From Orientallactaga sibirica (lineage: Eukaryota > Chordata > Mammalia > Rodentia > Dipodidae), in contig JAEOAD010002231.1 of assembly GCA_036365145.1 (NCBI GenBank), positions 4,009,501 through 4,073,500 of the forward strand: a stretch of DNA of 64,000 bases, in the 5' to 3' direction. The notes beneath the pieces were generated by a model. It saw only the letters and a list, made by a program, of their open reading frames with translations, had not been told where the DNA came from and made no database searches. This document shows, piece after piece, positions 10,534-21,589 of this stretch (position 1 is the first letter of the stretch; each line of letters begins with the position of its first letter). Made by a program: the position numbers and the translations under genes.

Positions 10534-10757
10534 GGGCTAGAAAGATGGCTCATGTGTTAAAGGCACTTGCTTGCAAAGCTTGAAAGCCCAAAAGCCTGAA
10601 TACCTATGTTTGATTCCCCAGTACCCAATAAGCCCAGATGCACAAAGCAGTACATGTGTCTGAGTGCATTTGCAGTGATGAGAGGCCATGGTATGTCCAT
10701 TCTCACTCTCTGTCTACCTGTTTCCCTCTCTTTCTCAAATAAATAAATTTCAGAAGG
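10534..10757 (+). mobile_element. Dip-like SINE
   Basis: GGGCTAGAAAGATGGCTCAT head, GATTCCCCAGTACCCAATAA, CT-rich tail and CAAATAAATAAATTT end. The tRNA-like region has a small insertion. Confidence 0.85.
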
Positions 10758-11003
10758 AAAGGCTTAAATTCATAAATATTTATGCAAGTAACAAAGCTGC
10801 AATCATTAGATTCTTTTAAATGAAGATCTTTATCATTTTAGGTGAAGAAAGTTTTTTAAAGTGAAAAAAAAGAGAGATTGTTTTATTTTACAGTAAACTT
10901 CTAAATAGCAGAAGTCACCATAACCATAACTAAAGGCAGGAAAAAGACATTGGCAACATATGAAACAAAGGATTTACATTTAATATTTATAATAAATTTT
11001 ACC

Positions 11004-11150
11004 TATAAAGTCTAAGGACCCAGGTTTGATTCCCCAGTACCTCATAAGCCAAATGCAAAAAGTGGCGCATGCATCTGGAGTTAATTTGCAGTAGCTGGAG
11101 GCCTTGGCATGCCCATGCTCTCTATCTCCCTAATAAATGAATAAATACTA
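11004..11150 (+). mobile_element. Dip-like SINE, 5'-truncated
   Basis: Begins at AAGTCTAAGGACCCAGGTTT, without the A-box head, and runs to CCTAATAAATGAATAAATAC. Confidence 0.83.
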
Positions 11151-11555
11151 CAAAAAGACTTTAAAATTTTCCCCTCAACTAGAATAAACAATATGCAATT
11201 GATATAAGCAGGCTAATCACAGAAGTAGAAAACATAATGATTAAAATATTAAAAGGCAGAAATTTCACTAAGAATTTCACTAATAATAATACATTTTTAA
11301 ATAATGAAGAATTTAACATTTAACATATTAGCAAAATGGAAAATTTTGAATAATGTCAAGTATTAAGAAGTGATATGAATTAATCATGTTTTGAGCTTGT
11401 TGGTAAAAATGGTTACATCTTTGGAAAGGAATTTTACAATATGTTGACATTTAAAAGTTTATAGCCATTATTAAAAGAAGGGATCTTGGAATATACAAAT
11501 TAAAAAGTGCATATCCTATGGCCATCAGCCTTTTGTTTACTTCTATGCATTGATT
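11151..11555. other. AT-rich intergenic DNA, nothing recognised
   Basis: No open frame or repeat that I can name. Confidence 0.4.
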
Positions 11556-12120
11556 TAGATATAGTTTGAGTTTGTTCTCTGAGTGTCTATATATTGAAAG
11601 TCACCAATATGACTACACTAAAATGTGAAAGAACCTTAAGAAACACGTCATGAGTGAGGTTGTTGGGTTGCTCTTGGAAAGGATTAAAGCTGATCTCTCA
11701 AAGTGAGTTGTGACTACTTATCTCATGCCCTGATCTCTCCCTTTCACATGAACTCCCATGTGATTCCATCTTCAACATTGTGGAACAGGAGAGGGTGCCC
11801 TGACTAGAGGGTAAACACACTGAATCTTACATTTCCACCTTGCAAAACTGAGCTAGATAAAATTCTTTTTTGGTCCATATAGAGTCAGTGGTTAAGGGTG
11901 CTTCCTACAGAGTCGGCCAGCCCAGGTTCCATTTCCCAGTACCAACGTAAAGGCAGATGTACAGAATGCACATGTATCTAGAGTTTTTTTGCAGTGGCAG
12001 GAGGCTGTGATGCACCCATATTCACTCTTTTTGTCTCTCTCAAATAAATAAATAATTTCTTCTTTATGAAATATCCAGCTTTAGGTCTCTTATTATAATA
12101 ACAGAAAATGGACTACTGTT
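11556..12120 (+). mobile_element. Old MaLR-like LTR, interrupted by a SINE
   Basis: GATATAGTTTGAGTTTGTTC at the left and TCTTATTATAATAACAGAAA then ATGGACTACTG at the right resemble the start and end of MaLR-type LTRs. The middle is diverged. A Dip-like SINE lies at 11868-12058. Family name not certain. Confidence 0.4.
11868..12058 (+). mobile_element. Dip-like SINE
   Basis: GTCAGTGGTTAAGGGTGCTT (head partly lost), CCCAGGTTCCATTTCCCAG, GTCTCTCTCAAATAAATAAA. Confidence 0.83.
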
Positions 12121-12199
12121 ATCATTAAAGAGCTGTCTTCAAGGACATAAACCAAGAAGAATCGTTTATAATGGAGACCTAAGTATCCACTATATCATG

Positions 12200-12349
12200 A
12201 TTTTTTTTTTTTTTTTTTGAGACAGGGTTTCATATAGCTCAAGCTGGCCTCAAACTCACTGTGTAGAAAAGAATAACCTTGAACTTCTGATTATCCTGTC
12301 TCTGTCTCTCAAGTGCTGGGTTTACAAGCATGTGCCACCACACTTAGCC
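12200..12349 (-). mobile_element. B1 SINE, antisense
   Basis: T run, GAGACAGGGTTTCATATAGC, CTCAAGTGCTGGGTTTACAA, GTGCCACCACACTTAGCC. Confidence 0.87.
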
Positions 12350-13454
12350 TTTGTATCTTCCTAAAATGGAAAGTTATACCACAGCTAAGATTAATTAGAT
12401 CCATGTGAACTGAAATTGGTAGGTATCATGAACAAATGTCTTGAGTGTGTAAAATAGGTTAGCAAGTCTAAATGTAATTGTTTTTGCCTGTATTTCAAAA
12501 GCCACACAAAATATTACTATATTTAAATCCTGGCCTGCCTATCTATGAATAATGATAACAATAATTTTTTAAAAGAGGGGAATATAATTGGGGTTTTCAG
12601 CTGGATGTACAAATGTAATTTTTTTTTCATTGCATGGATCTATGAGATTTTCTGTGTTTTATTATAAAAAGAGAATCGATTAATACAGTAAGAATGCACC
12701 ATAACTGAAAGTTAAATCAGATCATGTAAGACTCTTTGAAGTCATAGTTTCTTTTCGCACAATAAGCAAATTGGTGAGGCATCTAGATGGGATGGGATAG
12801 GTTGATAGATTTGATGGGATAGATTTGGCTGTAAGATAGATACAGTTGTCACCAAAATTTTTAAAAGGACACAGACAAATGAGTTGATATGAATACATGA
12901 GAAAAGTAGTAATATAGAGAATACTCATGCAGTTACACAAGAAGACCACAATATAGATTAGGATGCCTTAAGTGTAAGAGAAGCTAGATTAAATAACCAC
13001 AGGGATTGACTCATCCAAAGAATTGCTGTATCTATAGACAGATCAGAATAGATTTGATTCAGTCTTCTCCCACTAAAAAAAAAAAAAAAAAAGAAAAAAG
13101 AGAAGAGAAGGAGGAGGAGGAGAAAAACCCAAAGTAAATTTCTCTCCTTCAATTCTGTAATCACCAGGGGCCAACTTTGATCTACTCTTGGCTCCCCCTT
13201 GTGTTGAAAGGTTTTCAAATTCTCAAAGTTAAATATTGTTGTACATGATCAAAGAAGGAAACATGGCGAACTTTCCTGGAAGAAATGAGGACACATCTTT
13301 GTACTATGATAGTCAGCACTGGGCAAAGTGGAGGCCCTTAATTAAATCGATCTGTGCTTCTATTGATAACCTCACAAATTACCCAGAAGATTATCAAAAA
13401 GTTCAGTGTTTGAAAGTATCAAAACAGTTTTATGTTCATTAATATTAGTAAATG
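12350..13454. other. Intergenic DNA; A/GGA-rich tract and one unexplained short open frame
   Basis: Mostly AT-rich unique-looking sequence. 13075-13130 is A-rich grading into AGG repeats. 13236-13442 is a 68-codon open frame on the plus strand (starts MLYMIKEGNMANF) with mixed composition and no repeat that I recognise; there is no splice or promoter support, so it is not called as a gene. Confidence 0.4.
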
Positions 13455-13463
13455 TTTGCTCAT

Positions 13464-13748
13464 TTTTTAAAATTATTTTTTATTTTTTTGGAGAGAGACA
13501 GAGAGAAACAGAGAGAGAGAGAGAAAGGGAGAGGAAGACAGATATGGGCGCGCCAGCAGTGTCTCAGCTGCTGAGAACGAAATCCAGATGTGTGCGTCTC
13601 CTTGTGGTCAAGTGCGGCATTGCGCCCTTGCGTCACTTTGCATCTGGCTAAACGTGGGACCTGGAGATTGGAACCGCTGGAGATTGGAACCAGCATTCTT
13701 AGGCTTAGGAGGCAGGCGCCTTAACCCCTAAACCATCTCTCCAGCCCA
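13464..13748 (-). mobile_element. Dip-like SINE, long subfamily, antisense
   Basis: GAGAGAGACAGAGAGAAACA, GCGCGCCAGCAGTGTCTCAG and a final CCATCTCTCCAGCCC. The CTCF-like core at 13593-13607 has decayed (TGCGTCTCCTTGTGG). Flanks TTGCTCATTTTTTA and TTGCTCAGTTTTTA look like a slightly mutated target duplication. Confidence 0.9.
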
Positions 13749-13762
13749 TTGCTCAGTTTTTA

Positions 13763-14107
13763 AAAGCATCATGTTTATATTTTCTTCTGGAAGTATTGTC
13801 TTGAGTTAATTTTTCAATCTTTATATATTTCTCTATTCTGAAACTTATAGTCATTAATTATATATTCTACTAAGTTTTTTTAAAATTAAATTATTTCATT
13901 GAAAGTAAATGCATAATAAGAAGTACTTTTATATTAAATATGAGATTATAACTAAATGAAAGAACAAAATACTGGGGTAAATACAGATAAATAATTTGTA
14001 GCATAGTTGGTAAAATTTTACCTAGGTATGACATTAAAATTAGAAACTAACAAAAAATTAATATAATTAAATAGAAAATAAAATAGGCCACATAAAATCT
14101 ATTATAT
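13763..14107. other. AT-rich intergenic DNA, nothing recognised
   Basis: Very AT-rich, with no open frame or repeat that I can name. Confidence 0.4.
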
Positions 14108-14545
14108 AAGCTGGGCATGGTGGTGCATGCCTTTGTTTTTAAAAGATTTTTTAATTTTATTTATTAAAAACAGAGAGAGGGAGAGAGAGAGAGAGAGAAA
14201 ATGGGTGCACCAGGGCCTCTAGCGAGTGCAAACAAACTCCAGATGCATGTGCCACCATGTGCATTGGCTTACATGGGACCTGGAGAATCGAATCAGGGTC
14301 TTTAGGCTTCACAGACATATGCCTTAACCGCTAAAACCATTGCTCCAGCCCTTTTTAAAAAAAGATTTTTATTTAATTATTTATTAGAAACAGAGAGAAG
14401 GAGAGAGAGAGAGGTTCATGCCTTTAATCCCAGCAATCAGGAGGCAGAGGTAGGAGGATCACTGTGTTTGTGGTTAGTCTGGGACTACAGAGCAAGTTCC
14501 AGGTCAGCCTGGGCTAGAGAGAGACCCTACCTTGAAAAAAGAAAC
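14108..14545 (+). mobile_element. B1 SINE split by an antisense Dip-like insertion
   Basis: The left piece is 14108-14134 (GCTGGGCATGGTGGTGCATG) and the right piece 14417-14545 (CATGCCTTTAATCCCAGCAA to GAGAGACCCTACC). CATGCCTTT occurs at both junctions (14126-14134 and 14417-14425) and is the target-site duplication of the inserted SINE. Confidence 0.88.
14135..14416 (-). mobile_element. Dip-like SINE, antisense, plus a second SINE tail
   Basis: A complete antisense copy (14135-14350, ending CCATTGCTCCAGCCC) is followed by a second tail-only copy (14351-14416, TTTAATTATTTATTAGAAAC then GAGAGAGAG). Either two insertions shared one site or the element was partly duplicated. Confidence 0.82.
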
Positions 14546-14825
14546 AAAATAAAATATATTATATAGAAAATAGGAATAGGAATAATTATTTGGTACTTAA
14601 TATTGTAATTCTTATAATTGGCAGATTAATTGCCATAAATGACAAGAATTATTGTAAGAATTGCCTGGCTAATGTTATAAAGAATAATTAACAAAAAAGT
14701 GCAAATTATTAAGAAGCATGAAAAAATGTTTCAACTAACTACTAATGAGAAAAATGTCAATTCAGATCATGAGATAACTTTCTTGGCAACAATTAAAAGT
14801 GGTAAGACTAGAGATGGAAATAGAT

Positions 14826-15181
14826 TGCTATGGTTTAAATGTAAAATTTCTCCCTATAGGCTTATGGGTTTGTGCACTTTGTCTCCAGATGGTAACGCTG
14901 TTTGGGAAGCTTGTGGAAGCTTTAGAAGGCAGAGCTTTCCTGAAGGAAGTGGGTCACTGTGTAAGGGGTGGAGCTTGAAGTTTTATAGCCTGGCTCCACT
15001 TCCTGTTTATGCTCTGCTTCCTGACTGTGGTTGCAATGTGACCATCGCTGCTTCATGCTCCTGCCACCATGTCTTCCCTGCCATGATACTTCACTTCCAA
15101 ATGTAAGCAAAAAAATAAACTTCTTTCCTTCCTTAGGTTGTTTCTGGTCAGGTTCATAGCAATGAGAAAGTAACTAATACA
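14826..15181 (+). mobile_element. MaLR-type solo LTR (copy 1)
   Basis: Starts TGCTATGGTTTAAATGTAAA, has a GGAAGTGGGTCACTGTGTAA segment, the polyadenylation signal AATAAA near 15114 and ends near GTAACTAATACA. At about 356 bp it equals the LTR at 26860-27215. The apparent 135-residue open frame across it is not a gene. Confidence 0.65.
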
Positions 15182-15922
15182 CAGACAATTTTAGGAAATT
15201 AATATGCATTTAATACAACCTTATTGAAAGCAGTGTGGAAATAATACTCAAAGTGAAAATGCATTTAAAAATAAAAATATTAATAAATGTAAAATAAGGA
15301 ATTCTATTTGTAAGAATTTTCCTGAAGCAATTCTTGCACATAAATAGAAAGATATATGTAAAGAGGGATTCGTGTAGTTTTGTTTTTCTAGTAAAAAATT
15401 GGAAGCCACTTTATTGTCCATAATTGATACCTAATTAAAAATCACAGGGCAACCATTTGGGACTATACTAAATGGTTGTTTAAATAATAACTTGCATCTA
15501 TACATATAGACAAGGAATGATATCTACATGAATAATAATTAATGTTGGAAACATGGCACGTTTTCTAAAATGCATTCCATGGGTGCTTGAATCTGCATTA
15601 AAAATTCTAAGAGCGTAAAGCAAAAAAACTGATTATGTCTTACAGGTGGGATTACTGACAAGTAATGTTTTCTGTTTTAAATACTCTGTATCATTAAATA
15701 TTTTACAGTAAAAATGTATTAGTAGCAGAGCGTATGTCATTTTATATATCCTAAATCTACATTGATATACATTTAAACATATCATACATAATTTTTAAAG
15801 AAAGAAATTAAAGCATGAAAAAATGTTTCAACTAACTACTAATGAGAAAAATGTAAATTCAGATCATGAGATAACTTTCTTGGCAACAATTAAAAGTGGT
15901 AAGACTAGAGATGGAAATAGAT

Positions 15923-16278
15923 TGCTATGGTTTAAATGTAAAATTTCTCCCTATAGGCTTATGGGTTTGTGTACTTTGTCTCCAGATGGTAACGCTGTTT
16001 GGGAAGCTTGTGGAAGCTTTAGAAGGCAGACCTTTCCTGAAGGAAGTGGGTCACTGTGTAAGGGGTGGAGCTTGAAGTTTTATAGCCTGGCTCCACTTCC
16101 TGTTTATGCTCTGCTTCCTGACTGTGGTTGCAATGTGACCATCGCTGCTTCATGCTCCTGCCACCATGCCTTCCCTGCCATGATACTTCACTTCCAAATG
16201 TAAGCAAAAAAATAAACTTCTTTCCTTCCTTAGGTTGTTTCTGGTCAGGTTCATAGCAATGAGAAAGTAACTAATACA
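15923..16278 (+). mobile_element. MaLR-type solo LTR (copy 2, from the tandem duplication)
   Basis: Same LTR at an offset of 1,097 bp, with three substitutions relative to copy 1. It arose by duplication and not by a second insertion, because the flanks are duplicated too. Confidence 0.65.
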
Positions 16279-16907
16279 CAGACAATTTTAGGAAATTAAT
16301 ATGCATTTAATACAACCTTATTGAAAGCAGTGTGGAAATAATACTCAAAGTGAAAATGCATTTAAAAATCAAAATATTAATAAATGTAAAATAAGGAATT
16401 CTATTTGTAAGAATTTTCCTGAAACAATTCTTGCACATAAATAGAAAGATATATGTAAAGAGGGATTCATGTAGTTTTGTTTTTCTAGTAAAAAATTGGA
16501 AGCCACTTTATTGTCCATAATTGATACCTAATTAAAAATCACAGGGCAACCATCTGGGACTATACTAAATGGTTGTTTAAATAATAACTTGCATCTATAC
16601 ATATAGACAAGGAATGATATCTACATGAATAATAATTAATGTTGGAAACATGGCATGTTTTCTAAAATGCATTCCATGGGTGCTTGAATCTGCATTAAAA
16701 ATTCTAAGAGCGTAAAGCAAAAAAACTGATTATGTCTTACAGGTGGGATTACTGACAAGTAATGTTTTCTGTTTTAAATACTCTGTATCATTAAATATTT
16801 TACAGTAAAAATGTATTAGTAGCACAGTGTATGTCATTTTATATATCCTAAATCTACATTGATATACATTTAAACATATCATACATAATTTTTAAAGAAA
16901 GAAATTA

Positions 16908-18087
16908 ATGTTGCTTAATTGATGCTATTGAATAATTTGTATCATGCATTAATCTAAGACTTATCAGATTTTACTGACAGCTACAGCTTTCCTCAAAACT
17001 GTTCAAAAGTTAATTCTGTGGAATTAACCAAGTGGAGTATTAGCAACATGTAAGGCATTAGAAAGTATATGACAAAACCAACATACAGGAGAATGACCAT
17101 GATTTGGGGAATCTGAATGACAACATTTGGGGTCGTTTGTAACATCATCCCTCAATGTTCTCATTATGCCTTGTAGGTACAGGCACAACTGATGAGTCTC
17201 AAAATGTACAAGAGGTGGGAGCACAAGTCAGTTTTTATAGTTCTCTGTGGTCATCAACAGTGCTAATAATTTTTTTTACAAACTAAACAAAAATGGTTCT
17301 GTTCAATGGTAAATTTACAAGACCAATCAAAACTAGTTAGGTATTGAAAATTTTTCTTTTACCTTCTAAAATATATAATGTACAGAGCTTGAAATCTAGA
17401 AATAAATATTAGTGGACACACCTTTAAGAAACTTAAATTCCAGATGAAAAGGCAAATGAACAAAGAAAAAAGAAACAAAATAGTTTATAATGCATTGACA
17501 TAAGGTGAGTATGAAGCCAGAATTTAAATGGGATTCTGTGTGTTTCCAGTGCTTGAAAATCAAGTTAGTTTCCTCTGTATTTTAATGGTAGAGATTACAT
17601 GTACTTTTAGGTAGATTTTTATGTCATAACAAAACAGCTAATTATGGTTGCTTCTTAGTTGTATAAATTAGGGTGAATACCTGTCTGGAAACTGAAGTTT
17701 GAGACTTTTCATGGAGGATGACATGAAGACTGTACATGGCACAGTGATTGAGAAACCCAGGTACAGGAGTCCCATGGAGTCACCATTTGTGGCAAGTCCA
17801 CAGGTGGCTCAGATAAGAGCTAGGCTGCTATGGTATGATGCTGTCAGCTCCCATGGCCCATTCCCTGTACTTCTCTGACAAAGGCAGATGGACCTGGAGG
17901 GAACATATCTGATTCTAAATATAAACGAAGACCTAGTAACCAGAGTCCTCAGTACAGTCCTGTACAACCTGCCATCAAGCTGACCCAATCTGAGCTTTCT
18001 TTCAGGACATGGGAAATTGACTAATGGAGTCCTCAGGTGAGGATACTGAAAACTGACAGGAAGAAAGAAATCTATGGGGTCTTTGCA
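16908..18087. other. Intergenic DNA; possible MaLR internal remnant at 17640-18080
   Basis: 16908-17640 is AT-rich with nothing recognised. 17640-18080 is less AT-rich and runs straight into an LTR start; it might be internal MaLR sequence, but no motif proves it. Confidence 0.3.
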
Positions 18088-18142
18088 TGCTATAGTTTGG
18101 ATGTTGTGATGGTTTGAATGTAAATGGCCCCATAATCTCAGG

Positions 18143-18362
18143 ATTTTTAAAAATGGTTTTATTAATTTATTTGAGAGAGAGAGGGAGAGGGGAGAGGGAA
18201 GAGAGAGAAAGAGAGTGGGTGTTCCAAGGCCTTCAGTCACTGCAAGCAAACTCCAGACACATGCCACCATGTGCATCTGGCTTATGTGGGTCCTAGGGGA
18301 TTAAACCTGGGTCCTTTAGCTTTGCAGGCAAGTGCCTTAACTACCAAGAAATCTCTCTAGCC
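18143..18362 (-). mobile_element. Dip-like SINE inside the younger LTR
   Basis: TTATTTGAGAGAGAGAGGGA, CTCCAGACACATGCCACCAT, AATCTCTCTAGCCC. It is flanked by CTCAGG at 18137-18142 and 18363-18368. Confidence 0.88.
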
Positions 18363-18370
18363 CTCAGGGT

Positions 18371-18545
18371 TGTTTTTTTTTTTTTTTTTTTTCGAGGTAG
18401 GGTCTCACTCTAGTTCAGGCTGACCTGGAATTCACTATGTAGTCTCAGGCTGGCCTGGAACTCATAGCACTCCTCCTACCTCTGCTTCCTGAGTGCTGGG
18501 ATTAAAGGTTTGTGCCACACCTGGCTTTTTTTTTTTTTTTTTTTT
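18371..18545 (-). mobile_element. B1 SINE inside the younger LTR
   Basis: T run, CGAGGTAGGGTCTCACTCTA, GGGATTAAAGGTTTGTGCCA, then a second T run at 18525-18545. Confidence 0.9.
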
Positions 18546-19154
18546 GAAGCCTCTGGTATTTTAATTAAACTTCTTCATCTTCTGCTGGAGGAGGTGTGTC
18601 ACTATGGGTGGATCTTGAGTGCATCCCTAAGGTGTGTTCTGAGCCAGTTCAAGCTCTGGCTGCTTGTTCTATCTTTGTGCTATGGATGTGTGATGAACCA
18701 GATTCCTCCGCCATGATGCAGCTTCCCCTGGAATCCGAAAGCCTGAAATAAGTCCTTTCTCCCATAAGCTGCTTCTGGTGAGGCGTCTGTCTCAGCAACA
18801 AGAAGGTAACTGCAACAGGTGTGAAATGTCCCCCAGATGCCCATATGTTTTGAAAGTCTCTGTCATAAGTTGGCACTATTGAAAGGTGGTAGAGAGGCTT
18901 AAGACAGGTCTTCTCTTCACCCAGAGGCATGTACTGTGCTACACAGGTCTCTTCCTCCCTCTAAATCATGAGAAAAGCAGGTCTCCACCATAATGTGTTC
19001 CCATCAGGATATACTATACCACCACAGGCCTGATCAATGGGGTCCATAGGTCATGTCCTGAAACCTAGAACTGGAGCCAAAATAATCATTTCCTTTTTTA
19101 TCAAGTTGATTTATCTCAGGAATTTGTTACAGTAAGAGAATGCTGACTAATATA

Positions 19155-19870
19155 CTGGCAACCAGGAGCAAGAAATAAGGTTAAAAAATCAAATGGAAAC
19201 TTTGGAATTGATTGGAAACATAAAGTTATGGAACCACATATGGAAACTAGGTACACAATTTAAGAATGACAGGACGTTGTAGCAGTGTGACATGAGGTTG
19301 GTGTTTTGTTTTGTTTTTTTTTTTTTTTTTTTGGAATCATTATGGAAACTTTAAAGATGAAGAAATGGGAGCTCAGGGCCTGAGCAAAGTCACTCATCCA
19401 TGCCCCTTTCTGAGTGGCAGGAATGGGATTGAAACTCAGTGCTGAAAAGCTCAGTGGCACTCTTCTATCACTTTACCCAACTGCTTTCTTCAGGTATCTT
19501 TTGAGGTCCAACACACATTTGCAGTCGACTAAACAAAACAGGGCTGTACATTTCTCGGCCTGCCCTAAGTTTACTTTCCTGTAGGAGTGGCTGCTCTTTG
19601 GGGCCACTCCCTGGCAGGATGGCCAGGCTGCAAAGGTCACTCCTGTCAGCAAGCAGGTCCAATAACTATTCTCTTTGTCATCTCTTTGGGTCCATGGGCA
19701 AACAGGCTATGTTACTTTAGGTAAGATGGGAACCTTCAACATCCCTTATTAAATTTCCCTAACCTTGTGTCCACCTTTGTAAAGTACCCCTTCACTGAAA
19801 CTCTCCTCATAGACTTTATGCTTGCTATTCACTTGCCACTGAAGCCATAATTGTGAGCCATAAAGAAACC
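19155..19870. other. Intergenic DNA with a T run
   Basis: T-rich tract at about 19303-19333. No exon or repeat otherwise recognised; open frames at 19260-19460 and 19468-19662 on the minus strand show no recognisable content. Confidence 0.4.
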
Positions 19871-19872
19871 TC

Positions 19873-20045
19873 CAGGGCTGGAGGGGTGGCTTAGCAGTTA
19901 AGGCACTTGCCTGCGAAGCCTAAGGACTCAGGTTTGATTCCCTAGTACCCACATAAACTAGATGTACAAGGTGCCACATATGTTTGGAGTTTGTTTGCAG
20001 TAGCTGGAGGCTCTAGTGTGCCCATTCTTTCTCTCTCTCTCTCTC

Positions 20046-20085
<40 letters not shown>

Positions 20086-20100
20086 ATATTAAAAACAAGA
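19873..20100 (+). mobile_element. Dip-like SINE with (AAAT)n tail
   Basis: GGGCTGGAGGGGTGGCTTAG head, ACTCAGGTTTGATTCCCTAG, CT run and about ten AAAT units at 20047-20088. Confidence 0.92.
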
Positions 20101-20636
20101 ATCCTCCAGTCATAGTATTTTGTAAGTTAGCCTCTGGGTTAAAAGGTCATCACCAACACATGGAGTATTACATCCTCTCCACAGGCAGTGGTAAGGAAAG
20201 AGGTGGTCCCAGCAAACCTCAAGAAGAAGCCTTCCAGAAGTTTCCTCCTATACTTGATTTTCATCTTCATTCCAGTTTGTTGGAGTTTACTTCATTGGCC
20301 AGGGCTTCATTAAATGGCTATGCCCAGCTGCATAAGAGAAGAGGAAATCACTTTCCTAGCAGGCTGTAGCACCCTTCCAAATGAATTTCTGTCGTTGGGA
20401 ACAACTGGAAGCTGGTGATTGTGTAGGTATTTATAAGTTTTTGTTACTTAAGGATAGTTACAAATCAGAAAAACATTGAATAGATAATAAGGACCTAAGA
20501 ATGAGGGAGAAGGGAATACAGATGACCAATTTGTTAAAGATGGACAAGACTAAGTCTAAGGGATAGTGTGACTCCCCTTAGCACCCTCTTCATTTGAACA
20601 CATTTTACTTAAACTTCTCCTTCTGATAAAATATTC
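20101..20636. other. Intergenic DNA, nothing recognised
   Basis: An open frame at 20160-20369 (69 codons) has no recognisable motif and no supporting signals. Confidence 0.4.
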
Positions 20637-20858
20637 AGGGCTGGAGAGATGGCTCAGAGGTTAAGGTTAAGGGGCTTGCCCGCAAAGCCTAATGACCCGG
20701 GTTCAATTCCTCAGGGCCCACATAAAGCCAGATGCACAAGACGGAGCATGCATCTGGAATTAGTTTGCAGTGGCTAGAGGCCTTGGTGTGCCCATTCTCT
20801 CTCTCTTTCACACACACACACTTTCTCTTTCAAATAAATAAATGAATAAAATATTTTA
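20637..20858 (+). mobile_element. Dip-like SINE with CA interruption in the tail
   Basis: GGGCTGGAGAGATGGCTCAG head, CCCGGGTTCAATTCCTCAG, then CTCTCTTTCACACACACACA and CAAATAAATAAATGAAT. Confidence 0.92.
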
Positions 20859-21575
20859 AAATATATTCATTACCATGAAATATACAGCTATCTAGAAGCT
20901 ACTTGTTGAAGACTTTCAGAGGAAATAACTAGGGCAAAAAGAAATACATTTAGACAAGTCAGGAGAGAAAGGGCACAATGTACAAAAATACGGACACTTT
21001 AAATCCCAGCTTTGGTATGCGTCAGGTAATTCTGGAGTCCTATAAAATGACAAAACTATGAGTTTTCCACTGACCAAAATCATCACTCCAATATGGCACA
21101 CTTACAACTATTGACTTACCATTGTCACACATGTCCCTTTTACCAGCTCCAAGGGAGGCAAAGTTCAGTGCTATGGATAAACATTAACAGATTCCTGTGT
21201 TCAAGGTCTGAACTTTCAGGTAATGAGCTTTCTTGGTGAGCTGAGCTGTAGCAAAAACAAAAACTTAGTCTCCTAAATTTTGATTCATACATAGCATTTA
21301 GCAAGGTCATATTTTTATTTATTTTTGTTTTTTAAAGGTTATATTTTTAAAAGTCATATTTTAATTGTACAAAGTACAAAAATGCTATTTTCTTTTCATA
21401 GTTTATAATTCTTGAAGTATTAAATCTGAAAAAAATTCAAACTCAATGCTGAAAACAGTGCTCTGGATTTCATTATGTAAGGAAAATAACCTCTGTATTG
21501 AATACATTGGATTTCTAAGGTGAAAAACAATTTTCTAACTGTGGAAAAAATGTAGCCAATTAACATTCTCATTGA
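20859..21575. other. AT-rich intergenic DNA, nothing recognised
   Basis: No supported feature; a short TA run lies at 21576-21592. Confidence 0.4.
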
Positions 21576-21589
21576 AATATATATATATA

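Larger units (their letters stand above)
14714..16907. repeat. Direct tandem duplication, two 1,097-bp copies about 1% diverged
   Basis: Copy 1 is 14714-15810 and copy 2 15811-16907. The offset is 1,097 at both ends, with no indel seen. I count 11 substitutions, several of them CpG transitions such as ACGT to ATGT. The junctions share only AA, so the event looks like a microhomology-type segmental duplication rather than transposition. Each copy contains the same LTR. Confidence 0.95.
18105..18817 (+). mobile_element. Younger LTR inserted in the older LTR, itself carrying two SINEs
   Basis: Begins TGTGATGGTTTGAATGTAAA and ends AGGTAACTGCAACA. Its flanks GATGT (18100-18104) and GGTGT (18818-18822) look like a 5-bp target duplication with one change. 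Close relatives are the LTRs at 33621 and 36288. Confidence 0.75.
18088..19154 (+). mobile_element. Older MaLR-type LTR hosting a younger LTR
   Basis: The left piece TGCTATAGTTTGGATGT (18088-18104) and the right piece 18818-19154 (GTGAAATGTCCCCCAGATGC to GAATGCTGACTAATATA) join to a normal LTR sequence. It contains CCAAAATAATCATTTCC near the end. Confidence 0.65.

Noticed and set aside
14699..16203. A pair of near-identical 126-135 residue proteins
   Set aside because: Both come from the same LTR in the two copies of the tandem duplication. The frame runs across LTR control sequence and has no known domain.
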